From NCBI GenBank assembly GCA_948468385.1, contig CAOKHZ010000007.1, positions 1-64,000 of the forward strand: 64,000 nucleotides of DNA, in the 5' to 3' direction. The notes under the pieces were generated by a model that was not told the DNA's origin, did no database searches, and saw only the letters and a program-made list of their open reading frames with translations. This stretch comes from an uncultured Faecalicatena sp. (GTDB lineage: Bacteria > Bacillota > Clostridia > Lachnospirales > Lachnospiraceae). Below, in pieces: positions 50,334 to 58,360 of this stretch. A program made the position numbers and the translations under genes. The first letter of the stretch is position 1, and every line of letters begins with the position of its first letter.

Positions 50334-51181
50334 TTACCACATGCCCCCTTTCCCATCACTTCCGACTTTTTGACAGCCCGAACGGAACGTTTCAATCCAC
50401 TGCACTCCAACGAATTGTGATATTTATTTCCATATTCCGTGACGTAAACTCCCGCCATCGTATCCGCATGTACGCATTTTTCACAAGGATAATAGATTCC
50501 CCCGTCTTGGTTTCTTAACCCTGACAATCTTGACTCTGGTAGGTAACGAATTGTCAACTGCAAGTATCTACAATGATAATCCTCATGGTACACGCTTCCA
50601 TAATCCGTAACATAAACGATGTCCTTCTCCCCTTCTTCCATTCCAAGAGGCTGATAACCCGTCCACGCCCGAATTTGAAACGTTTCCTTCAAGTCCAGTG
50701 ACAAATTCAAAAACCTCGGAAACGGTAGACGCACCTTATAACGCACATCCACGAAAATCATCCCGACCGTTTCCAGATAGTAAGATCTCCAACAACTTAA
50801 TCCACCGCTGCCTCCCTCTATCACGCTTCGTTCCATCCGCTCCGCGCCAATCAAATTTACAATGTCCGCCTCCAGCTTCCACGAGTTTAGAATCGGCAGC
50901 ATCGTCACATCCACCGCCGCCTTCTCAGCGGCATTCTGCGCCGCATTGCGGACACTAAATCGCACCGACTGAATTTCCAATAGGTAAACCAGACACAATG
51001 CGGCGAAGAAAAATATAGGCAATACTAACGCTGCCTCCACCGTCAAACTTCCTCCCAAGCCTGATGCGGATACCCTTTCTTTTATGATTTTGGATGAATT
51101 TTTCTTTTCCGTCAAACGCCCTCTTTCCGACGTTCTTAGGGTGGACGAATGTCTTTCGCCCTTTGATTTCACTACAAACAT
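50321..51181 (-). CDS. TadE-like pseudopilin with duplicated cysteine modules
   Basis: A 286-residue protein from the ATG at 51181 (AAAGGAGAGG upstream). Residues near 45-70 form the pilin-like stretch GGSLTVEAALVLPIFFFAAL. The C-terminal 100 residues contain two related modules: VYVTDYGSVYHEDYHCRYL with YYPCEKC, and VYVTEYGNKYHNSLECSGL with GACGKC. Each has a YH-x-C then CxxC, suggesting a metal- or disulfide-stabilised extracellular domain. Such modules are not part of standard TadE. Confidence 0.7.
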   Translation of the reverse strand: MFVVKSKGERHSSTLRTSERGRLTEKKNSSKIIKERVSASGLGGSLTVEAALVLPIFFFAALCLVYLLEIQSVRFSVRNAAQNAAEKAAVDVTMLPILNSWKLEADIVNLIGAERMERSVIEGGSGGLSCWRSYYLETVGMIFVDVRYKVRLPFPRFLNLSLDLKETFQIRAWTGYQPLGMEEGEKDIVYVTDYGSVYHEDYHCRYLQLTIRYLPESRLSGLRNQDGGIYYPCEKCVHADTMAGVYVTEYGNKYHNSLECSGLKRSVRAVKKSEVMGKGACGKCAG

Positions 51182-51310
51182 GTAACAAGCCTCTCCTTTC
51201 TGCATTTTTAGGTTTGAATGGAGTCAACGATTCGTGGGACTACGAATCTTGGACAAAACTCAATTCGAGAAGAAAGGGCATCCGTATCAGGCTCAAAAGC
51301 AAGCTTACAG

Positions 51311-51388
51311 ATAACCATAATTACAAATAACCATAATCACAAATAACTATAATTATAAATAGCCATAATTACAAATAGCCGTAATATG
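51311..51388. repeat. five tandem 16-base units inside the Tad operon
   Basis: Units ATAACCATAATTACAA and close variants run from 51311 to 51388. They cover the last codons and stop of the DUF5702 gene and part of the 190-base gap before the next gene. Confidence 0.8.
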
Positions 51389-52718
51389 TAGGAAATGTGT
51401 AGGTATACCCATTCCATATTTCTGCCACGTTCTTTAATTTTATTTTTGTCACGCAGGCATCGGCCCGAAAATTTGAATAACCGTTTTCTTGCTGCAAGTT
51501 CTGCTCCACCCTGTCCAACACCCGCATCGTCAACTGCCCGTCATTTTCCAAAAAAAGCAAAATCTGCAAATATTCCGTATAAGATAGGCCTTCCTCGGCA
51601 TCCATCCCGTCCCTTTGATCCTCCTGCGTACCAAGCCGGAACAAAGAAGACACTTGCATCTGCCAGGTTTCCTTTGTTTTTACCAAGACGGTACGCCCGC
51701 CGCCAAGCAACGATCGTAAATCCATCACGCTCTCCCCGAACGCCCACAAAACCAACAAGATTTGTTTTACCACTTCCACGGCCTCTGGTACTAGCAATAC
51801 GATTGACAAGGCCGCCGCAAAGATTTCGGCTTCCGACTGTTTTTCGCTGTCCGTCTGCAAATAAAGATAGTTTGACGCAAAGCGGAAGAACAACAATCGG
51901 CTTACTACCATGTTTAAATTTTCGGAATCGCTTTTCTTCCCACAGAGAAGGTATTCCAGTTCGTAATCCAACGACCGATCCTCCCCCTTTATCCCCGTGG
52001 CACACCCAAAATGCTCTACGATATACTGTTCAAATAAAAGCCGTTCCTCCATCCGTCCAATCCCTTCATGAGCCGGGAAGCTGCCGCGCCCGGTATCCCG
52101 GGCGCGTACGGACACTTGGCCGTCAAGAGACACCGACTTTCCCGACAGCACGAAATCTTTAGGCAAAACCAGTGACAACAACTGATTTTTTCTCGCCCAC
52201 AAAAGCGTTTCCGCCTCCTCCGGCAACAACGCGCCGTTTTCCGCCAATGCCGCATCCAAATCCCCTGAAATTTCCTTCCCTTGTATTTCCTGCTCTTTCC
52301 ACCCTGCAGCCATTCCCGTCAAGTCACGCACCAATGAAATTCCCGTGCGTTCTTCCATATAAGCCAACGCTTGCTCTCGAAACGCCTGCCCGTCATTATC
52401 CGTAAGCAGTTGTATCTCCGCAATTTCTTGTTCAATTCCCATCGCCCCATAATAAGAGAAACGATTTAGCACACGGCTTTCATCATATTGTCCGTTTCCA
52501 TAAGTACCATCCAACGCGAATACGCCATACTCTTCCCATAGCCCTCGATGATATTCTCCGAACACCGAAAACACCGCACGCTCGACATCCAGCCTTTTCT
52601 GGTTTTTCGTCATTTGTATGGAAGCGCTTTCCATCATCGCCAGAATAAAAGAAACAAGCAACACAAAAATCAAACTCAAAAACGCCGTGACTTCCCCCTT
52701 TTTCCGCTTCAAAATCAA
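51369..52718 (-). CDS. DUF5702-type Tad-associated protein (TadG-like)
   Basis: A 449-residue protein with an N-terminal membrane segment right after a short basic start (GEVTAFLSLIFVLLVSFILAMMESASIQ), as in TadG-like proteins, and a long soluble region. I assign it to DUF5702, which occurs in Tad loci of clostridia. It overlaps the Flp pilin gene by 4 bases. A role at the pilus base or tip is plausible but not proven. Confidence 0.7.
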   Translation of the reverse strand: MILKRKKGEVTAFLSLIFVLLVSFILAMMESASIQMTKNQKRLDVERAVFSVFGEYHRGLWEEYGVFALDGTYGNGQYDESRVLNRFSYYGAMGIEQEIAEIQLLTDNDGQAFREQALAYMEERTGISLVRDLTGMAAGWKEQEIQGKEISGDLDAALAENGALLPEEAETLLWARKNQLLSLVLPKDFVLSGKSVSLDGQVSVRARDTGRGSFPAHEGIGRMEERLLFEQYIVEHFGCATGIKGEDRSLDYELEYLLCGKKSDSENLNMVVSRLLFFRFASNYLYLQTDSEKQSEAEIFAAALSIVLLVPEAVEVVKQILLVLWAFGESVMDLRSLLGGGRTVLVKTKETWQMQVSSLFRLGTQEDQRDGMDAEEGLSYTEYLQILLFLENDGQLTMRVLDRVEQNLQQENGYSNFRADACVTKIKLKNVAEIWNGYTYTFPTYYGYL

Positions 52719-52924
52719 ATCCCCGAACTTTGACTTGTAATCTTACGAAAGATGGTATTTACCAGATTGGTCATCTGATTCTTAAAAATCAATACCAACG
52801 CTATCAGCACGACCAAAATCAACAGCAATTCCACGACGGACATTCCCGCCCTTTCCTGCAGCTTCCAAATCACCCTCTGCCTCATCCACAAAATTTTATT
52901 CAATATTCTTTTTAAATGTCTCAT
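52715..52924 (-). CDS. Flp-type IVb major pilin
   Basis: A 69-residue pilin precursor: a 27-residue basic leader, processing region ERAGMSVVELLLILVVLIALVLIF with Glu at position 5 after the likely cleavage point, and a short polar tail (KNQMTNLVNTIFRKITSQ). Its small size fits Flp pilins. It lies between tadC and DUF5702 in the operon. TATGAG and GGAAAAAA precede the ATG, so the ribosome-binding site is weak for an expected abundant protein. Confidence 0.8.
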   Translation of the reverse strand: MRHLKRILNKILWMRQRVIWKLQERAGMSVVELLLILVVLIALVLIFKNQMTNLVNTIFRKITSQSSGI

Positions 52925-52965
52925 ATGTTTTTTCCTTTCTTCTTTTTATTTTAATTCTCGCATTT

Positions 52966-54213
52966 TTAAAACTGCATGCTCATAAATGCCGGAACCACGA
53001 TGATGACCAACACCACGGCCAACATCAGAAACATGGGAAGCAACACCTTCGTCCCTGCCTCCTCACCTAGCTTTTTAGCCAGACTTTTTCGTTCCTCGAA
53101 CGCATTATCTGCCTCTTGCTTTAATATGAACGCCAAGCCCTTTGTACCTTTGCGCAGATTCTGTGAAAGCAACGCGGCAAATTTTCGATATATTGGCAAC
53201 CCGCAGCGTTCTCCAAACCTCTCATAGCATTCGCCCTCGTTTGCCCCACCTTTCATCTCATACATGGAGCGTACCATTTCCTCGTACACCTCCCGCCGGC
53301 CTTTCTCGCCTTTTTGCCGTTCATAATGTTCCGCCATCTGATACCAAACGCCGCGTGCAGGCATCCCCGCCCCCAAGAACAAGGTAAACGTACTGACCAA
53401 CTGCGGGTAATCCAGCGTCATCTGCATGTCTCGCCGCTTCTTTTCCTCTTTCTCCTTTTCCTTCTGTGAAATGTATAGGAGTAATGACAATACGATTCCC
53501 AACAGCATCACGCCCGCCGCACGAAGATTTCGCAACTGCCCCCACCTTACCGGTCGCCCATCCACGTTATCCGGCAGCTTCATGACGGCATCCGTCTGTG
53601 TCTGAGCATCCAAACGACGCACTTCTTTTTCCAGCTCCGCAAGCAGGCGCTCACCGGAAGTCAACTTGGGCGGATAAATTTTCACATAAAAGGAATGTTC
53701 GATCTTTTCCTCCCCGTACGTCATCAGCGCCTTAAGTTGTACCAACGTCCCTTCCTCCGTCAAGACATCTTTCTTTATCGCGCCCTGCAAATCCAGCACC
53801 TCATAATTGTCAAGCTCCCAAGAGACGCGGATGCCGGTCTCTGGAATCATGCTCACCAGATCCAGATTTTTCCTCACCTCGTCCAAACTCTCGTTTTCTC
53901 CCAACACCAGCCGTTCCAACGTATCTGAAGCCTCATCAAACACTTTTTGGAGTTCTTCGTCCGAATATTTACGTTCTCCGATTGTCACCGTATACTTCTC
54001 GCTTTGATTCCCGATTTGCACTTGCAACTCTTCCGTCCGTTCTCCCTCTCCATACCCATTCCTCTTCACGACGCTTGCTCCGTCCTCATCGGAAGGCAGC
54101 ACTTGAATTCCATCCGCGAAAAAGACCAATGCCGATACCGCTCCGGCAGAAAACATTACCATTCCCATCCTTTTATACACTGCTTTCCATCCTGGCTTGT
54201 TCCCATATTTCAA
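52966..54213 (-). CDS. tadC: TadC-like pilus assembly platform protein
   Basis: A 415-residue protein with an N-terminal membrane helix, a soluble region of about 190 residues, and a T2SSF-type C-terminal module: MLLGIVLSLLLYISQ, LPIYRKFAALLSQNLRKGTKGLAFIL, and VLLPMFLMLAVVLVIIVVPAF. Start is a TTG at 54213, 6 bases after GGAGGGAGG, rather than an upstream ATG inside a repeat. The soluble insert near the N-terminus is larger than in proteobacterial TadC. Confidence 0.8.
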   Translation of the reverse strand: MKYGNKPGWKAVYKRMGMVMFSAGAVSALVFFADGIQVLPSDEDGASVVKRNGYGEGERTEELQVQIGNQSEKYTVTIGERKYSDEELQKVFDEASDTLERLVLGENESLDEVRKNLDLVSMIPETGIRVSWELDNYEVLDLQGAIKKDVLTEEGTLVQLKALMTYGEEKIEHSFYVKIYPPKLTSGERLLAELEKEVRRLDAQTQTDAVMKLPDNVDGRPVRWGQLRNLRAAGVMLLGIVLSLLLYISQKEKEKEEKKRRDMQMTLDYPQLVSTFTLFLGAGMPARGVWYQMAEHYERQKGEKGRREVYEEMVRSMYEMKGGANEGECYERFGERCGLPIYRKFAALLSQNLRKGTKGLAFILKQEADNAFEERKSLAKKLGEEAGTKVLLPMFLMLAVVLVIIVVPAFMSMQF

Positions 54214-54224
54214 GTCGCGCCTCC

Positions 54225-54292
54225 CTCCTCTTCTCAAACCTCGCACTTCAAACCGCCCCCTCTCCTCTTCTCAAGCCTCGCACTTCAAGCCG
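54225..54292. repeat. 37-base tandem repeat between tadB and tadC
   Basis: Two copies of CTCCTCTTCTCAAACCTCGC-type sequence (54225-54255 and 54262-54292) differ at two positions. On the minus strand each copy contains GAAGAGGAG, so the ribosome-binding site of tadC is duplicated. Confidence 0.65.
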
Positions 54293-54307
54293 TTCCCCCT
54301 TTCTTGC

Positions 54308-55003
54308 TCATATTTCAATCCGTATCATTCTCTTTCCCAACCAATATGCAAAGATATAAATTACAAGACAAACACTCATCAATAAAACTCCTGGTAACGT
54401 TCCATAAAGCACCGCCAGAAATTCAGGAAAGGCAACACGCATGTAAAGAACCATTCCCAAGGGAATCACGCACATAATTTTGAATTCCAGGTTTTTGGCC
54501 GCCAACATCGTCTGAATCTGCCGTTCCACCTCTATCTTGTCCCCGATTGTCCTAACGGAGGATTTCAAAATGCTGATACTATCCCCGCCAGTTCTTTTCG
54601 CTATGGAAAACACCTCCGCAAAATGCTTTGCGTCCTCTTGGTTTACCCGTCTGGCAAAATCTCTCATGACTTGCTCCACCGTCATGTTCATGTCCAATCG
54701 ATGTACCATTCGTTCAAATTCTTCCCGAATCCGACAACACTGCGGATATACCGGGCGCAGTTCCTTTTCCGCCTCTCGAATCGCGTTCTCCACGGAATAT
54801 CCCGTCCGCAGCGAAGATGCCAACATCTGCATCGCGTCCTTGAACTGCTCGCGAAACTGCATTTCCTTTTCCCGGCATCGCTCCTTTCGCCATTGGTACA
54901 AATAGGCCGCCGCCAACGGGATTAACGCGAAAACCGCTAACAAGCTGTCATAAAAAAGATATGCCAAAGCCACCACCAATCCCGTCGCCTGCAGAAACGC
55001 CAT
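54308..55003 (-). CDS. tadB: TadB-like pilus assembly platform protein
   Basis: A 231-residue T2SSF-type inner-membrane protein. Two N-terminal helices (TGLVVALAYLFYDSLLAVFALIPLAAAYLY) precede the cytoplasmic region QMLASSLRTGYSVENAIREA and FAEVFSIAKRTGGDSISILK, followed by two C-terminal helices. The ATG at 55003 follows AAGGAG by 7 bases and overlaps no coding sequence except the last bases of tadA. With TadC it forms the platform driven by TadA. Confidence 0.85.
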   Translation of the reverse strand: MAFLQATGLVVALAYLFYDSLLAVFALIPLAAAYLYQWRKERCREKEMQFREQFKDAMQMLASSLRTGYSVENAIREAEKELRPVYPQCCRIREEFERMVHRLDMNMTVEQVMRDFARRVNQEDAKHFAEVFSIAKRTGGDSISILKSSVRTIGDKIEVERQIQTMLAAKNLEFKIMCVIPLGMVLYMRVAFPEFLAVLYGTLPGVLLMSVCLVIYIFAYWLGKRMIRIEI

Positions 55004-55013
55004 CCCATACTCC

Positions 55014-56222
55014 TTACGCTGAATATCCTGCTGCCAACAGCTTGTCCCGACGAACAAGTTCCTCCACCTTCATAAGTGATCCTTTAATTTTTCCATTTTC
55101 CATACCCTCCTCCTGATATTGATATAACGTCCTCAACTGTATTTTCCCTTCTTCATACCCCGCTACTTCCGCTATCTCGAACACTTTTCGGCTTTTATCC
55201 CGCAAACGCCCAAGATGAATGATGACGTCCAGGGCAGACGCGATCTGCCTCTGAATCGCCGTCAACGGCAAGTCAATCCCCATCATCATCATGGTCTCCA
55301 GACGATTTAGCATGTCCGTCGCATTATTGGCATGGCCGGTCGACATGGAACCGCTATGGCCGTTGAGCATGGCTGACGAAATCATGTCCACGGTTTCGTC
55401 ACCGCGCACCTCGCCCACGATGATGCGATCCGGCCGCATCCTCAACGCCGACTTAATCAAGTCGCGAATCGTCACTGCGCCTTCTCCCTCCAAATTCGCG
55501 TTACGCGTTTCCAGACGCACCATGTTCGGCACTCCCTTGATTTGCAATTCCGCGTTATCCTCGATCGTAATGATTCGCTCGTCTTTTGGAATATAATCAG
55601 ACAATGCGTTTAAAAACGTCGTCTTGCCCGATCCGGTTCCGCCGCTGACAAAAATATTGTACTTCGCCTTCACAAGCATTTTTAAAAATTCCGCCGCCTC
55701 CTTGCTCACGCTTCCCCACGCAATCAACTGTTCCATCGTGACCTTCTCCTTCGGAAACTTTCGGATGGTCATGATCGGGCCATTCAACGCTACCGGCTTT
55801 AACACCACGTTGACACGTGATCCATCCTCCAGCCTGGCATCCACGATTGGCGAAAGTTCGTTTACATAACGGTTGGTGCCTGACACGATTTGCTGTATTA
55901 CGTCTCCCAGTTTTTCCTCTGACATAAAGCGCTTGTTTGAACGGCAAATTCGCCCGTTCTTTTCCACGAAAATATCTTCCACTCCGTTAATCATGATTTC
56001 TGTCACGGACTCGTCCTCAATCAACTCTTGGAGAACGTCCAGCTTACGAAACGAATGGAACAAGCGTCGGCTTAGGTACACCTGCTCTTTCAACGGCAGA
56101 TATTCTTCTTTTGCCGCCTCCCTTAGTACCTCGTGTATCAGTTCGGCTACTTCCTCGTCCTCCAACTCACGGCTCATGTCCATTCGTTCAAGCACTCGCT
56201 CATGCAGTTCTTCCTCCCTCAT
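55014..56222 (-). CDS. tadA: TadA/CpaF-type secretion ATPase
   Basis: A 402-residue hexameric ATPase of the VirB11/GspE family, which powers Flp pilus assembly. Motifs are SGGTGSGKTTFLNAL (Walker A, near residue 193-207), the Asp box RIITIEDNAELQI, Walker B region RPDRIIVGEVRGDE and the His box SMSTGHANN. An N-terminal domain of about 180 residues is typical of CpaF. It overlaps tadZ by 4 bases. Confidence 0.95.
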   Translation of the reverse strand: MREEELHERVLERMDMSRELEDEEVAELIHEVLREAAKEEYLPLKEQVYLSRRLFHSFRKLDVLQELIEDESVTEIMINGVEDIFVEKNGRICRSNKRFMSEEKLGDVIQQIVSGTNRYVNELSPIVDARLEDGSRVNVVLKPVALNGPIMTIRKFPKEKVTMEQLIAWGSVSKEAAEFLKMLVKAKYNIFVSGGTGSGKTTFLNALSDYIPKDERIITIEDNAELQIKGVPNMVRLETRNANLEGEGAVTIRDLIKSALRMRPDRIIVGEVRGDETVDMISSAMLNGHSGSMSTGHANNATDMLNRLETMMMMGIDLPLTAIQRQIASALDVIIHLGRLRDKSRKVFEIAEVAGYEEGKIQLRTLYQYQEEGMENGKIKGSLMKVEELVRRDKLLAAGYSA

Positions 56223-57196
56223 CTCTCACTCCCCATCTTTTTCTGAATGGTCTTTTCCAAAATGTTTTCCCTCCCCGTCTTTCTCAAGTTTTCAAAATAC
56301 TGACCCAGCTTCGCCTTGGCGGCAGGTTCCTCGACATAAGGGGTGTACACTGTCGCACATTGCTCCAGTATCTCCCAAAGGCCGTCCACGGTGTCTCCCA
56401 AATCCAATATCACCTTCTCATAAATGCACTCCTCGAGAATTTTCGTAAACAGTCCGAGCCACTCTTCCTTTTTCACGGCTTGCATATCCTGCACGTACGG
56501 CATCGGTAAAACGTAATCCAACTTGTCCGCTTGTCCTGCCAACATGCTCATGCAAACCGCAAAATTTCCCTTTCCCTGCCGAAAATGGTAAAGCAAATCG
56601 GTCAGATTCCGCTCCGGCTTGTCCGAAAAATAGAACGCGTCACCTGAGTATTCCTCCAAATCCAAATACAATACCGGCTCCTTCTGCGCCAGTTTTTTTC
56701 CCAGTTCCAGTGCAAACAACGTTTTTCCAATGCGATGGACGGGCGAGTATACCGCGATAAGTTCTCCCTTCGTCCTCGCCATCTGTCGTGAAATCATCAC
56801 TTCGTCTTTTGTACGTCCATGAACCGTACGTCCCTTGTCCAAATCGCGTCCTTTTTGCCTCGTCGAACGCCCCGAGGATTCGAAAATTTTCCTCCATATC
56901 TGGGACGCGCCCTGATAGCGGTAAACCTCCCGCTCCGTCCCCGACGGCATCTCCGACATGTTTTTTACCAACACGTACCGTCTTTTTGCCTGAATCCGCC
57001 GTCTCTTCTCCTGCGGAAATTCCTCGTCAATTAGTAGGACGTGTATGGTCTTTTGCCCGGCAAAGCGTTCCACTTCCTCTAACGTGTGAAACAAAAACAG
57101 TTCGATGCCCGCTGCTTTTTTTTGCTGAAACATCTGCAAGAGGTTTCTGGAATAGCGTTGTTCTTGATCACAAATCACGAAATTTCTGACATGCAA
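56219..57196 (-). CDS. TadZ/CpaE-like localisation ATPase
   Basis: A 325-residue protein with a receiver-like N-terminus (ICDQEQRYSRNLLQMFQ; HVLLIDEEFP) and a MinD/ParA-like C-terminus. The P-loop is unusual, AVYSPVHRIGKTLFALELG (near residue 150), lacking the GG of standard Walker A motifs. TadZ proteins place the pilus machine at the pole and often have degenerate ATPase sites. It is the first gene of the Tad operon. Confidence 0.78.
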   Translation of the reverse strand: MHVRNFVICDQEQRYSRNLLQMFQQKKAAGIELFLFHTLEEVERFAGQKTIHVLLIDEEFPQEKRRRIQAKRRYVLVKNMSEMPSGTEREVYRYQGASQIWRKIFESSGRSTRQKGRDLDKGRTVHGRTKDEVMISRQMARTKGELIAVYSPVHRIGKTLFALELGKKLAQKEPVLYLDLEEYSGDAFYFSDKPERNLTDLLYHFRQGKGNFAVCMSMLAGQADKLDYVLPMPYVQDMQAVKKEEWLGLFTKILEECIYEKVILDLGDTVDGLWEILEQCATVYTPYVEEPAAKAKLGQYFENLRKTGRENILEKTIQKKMGSER

Positions 57197-57430
57197 CCTA
57201 TCCCTCCTATTCTTTTGCCATAATTCACGACCGTGAATAACAACATTTTTTCAAAGTACTTCTCATATTTCACCATTGTTTTGCAAAACGTTTGAAAATA
57301 GTGCTGCGATACATGCAGCTTGATAATCCTATCGAGTTGTTGAATCTTGATTCATCCAATCTCAAGACACATCCCCCTTGTCCCATGTCAGGGGATGAAA
57401 CAGCAGACTCGATATCTGCTGTGTGACTCG
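57197..57430 (-). promoter_or_regulatory. long 5' leader of the Tad operon
   Basis: The 230-base leader from the promoter to tadZ can form several hairpins, for example CATCCCC / GGGGGATG (around 57366-57393, minus strand) and GCAGATATCGAGTCTGC (around 57404-57420). No match to the c-di-GMP riboswitch consensus is seen. A frame crossing this region (57270-57536) has no recognisable product. Confidence 0.35.
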
Positions 57431-57431
57431 T

Positions 57432-57460
57432 ATTATAAACGCGTATTTTTGATTTGTCCA
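57432..57460 (-). promoter_or_regulatory. promoter of the Tad operon
   Basis: On the minus strand TGGACA (57460-57455), a 17-base spacer and a perfect TATAAT (57437-57432). Confidence 0.75.
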
Positions 57461-57496
57461 GACCCCAAATTAACATTTCCGATTTTTGTGAAATAC

Positions 57497-57706
57497 TCAC
57501 AAACTTTGAAACACGAGAATGCCATAAAGCAAACAAACCCCAGGTATTCCAAGGCCCCCGCTTGTCAAAAAGGACACCACGTTAAGCCCGACATGCCAGC
57601 CCGTCTGCCCCGGAATGACGTATTGATTAATAAAAAAAATCACGGCCATGCCAATGACGGCCCTCACCAAAAAATTTACAAAAAAAGATGTCAGCTTGTT
57701 TTCCAT
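57497..57706 (-). CDS. bofA: pro-sigma-K processing inhibitor BofA family protein
   Basis: A 69-residue membrane protein with VRAVIGMAVIFFINQYVI and the family hallmark NVVSFLTSGGLGIPGVCLLYGI. BofA holds the SpoIVFB protease inactive in the forespore outer membrane until sigma-K is needed. Start ATG at 57706 follows GAGGGAG. Its presence supports a spore-forming host. Confidence 0.82.
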   Translation of the reverse strand: MENKLTSFFVNFLVRAVIGMAVIFFINQYVIPGQTGWHVGLNVVSFLTSGGLGIPGVCLLYGILVFQSL

Positions 57707-57865
57707 GCCATGCTCCCTCACCCGAAAGTCTCTTGACGCACTACGTGCTTTTGCAATCACATAACATATATATTCCACCGACATCCTTTTTATCACTTTT
57801 ATCCAATTAGTTTTTTACACGCGCGTCCTCGCACGCTCATTCATTTGCCGCTATTCCTTATCTCG

Positions 57866-58360
57866 TCACAGCCGTATCTTTAATTCCCTTTCCGTCCTTT
57901 CATATTGACGGTATCTGACGCCTGCTGCCTCCATCATTTTCTTCGAGGCAATCACGCTCGGCGTCCCCGCATATTTATCGCTGTCATAGATGACCTCCGT
58001 AATCCCGCACTGTATAATTGCTTTCGCGCACTCGTTACACGGAAACAACGTCACGTACATCGTCGCTCCAGTCAGGCTTGTCCCCTTATAATTCAAAATC
58101 GCGTTCAACTCACTGTGCGTGGAATAAAAGTATTTTACCTCCAGCGGATCCTCCCCCTCCCTTTCCCACGGAAAGTCATCATCCGAACATCCTGACGGAA
58201 AACCATTGTATCCCATAGACAGAATCCGGTTATCCGGGCTAACGATGCAACACCCGACCTGCGTGTTGGGATCCTTCGAGCGCATGCTAGAAAGCAATGC
58301 CACACCCATAAAGTACTCGTCCCATGACAAGTAGTCGCTACGTTTTCCACTCACCTTCAA
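57866..58360 (-). CDS. dCMP/cytidine deaminase family protein (ComEB-like)
   Basis: A 164-residue zinc deaminase with the HSELNAI (His and catalytic Glu) and PCNECAKAII (two Cys) signatures near residues 82 and 107. It converts dCMP to dUMP, supplying thymidylate synthesis. The segment between CSDDDFPWERE and the zinc site is typical of dCMP deaminases. It overlaps the upstream Sua5 fusion gene by 4 bases, so the two are coupled. Confidence 0.9.
   Translation of the reverse strand: MKVSGKRSDYLSWDEYFMGVALLSSMRSKDPNTQVGCCIVSPDNRILSMGYNGFPSGCSDDDFPWEREGEDPLEVKYFYSTHSELNAILNYKGTSLTGATMYVTLFPCNECAKAIIQCGITEVIYDSDKYAGTPSVIASKKMMEAAGVRYRQYERTERELKIRL

Noticed and set aside
57270-57536. A minus-strand 88-codon frame in the Tad leader
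   Set aside because: It overlaps the end of bofA and the Tad promoter and resembles nothing; more likely leader RNA than a gene.
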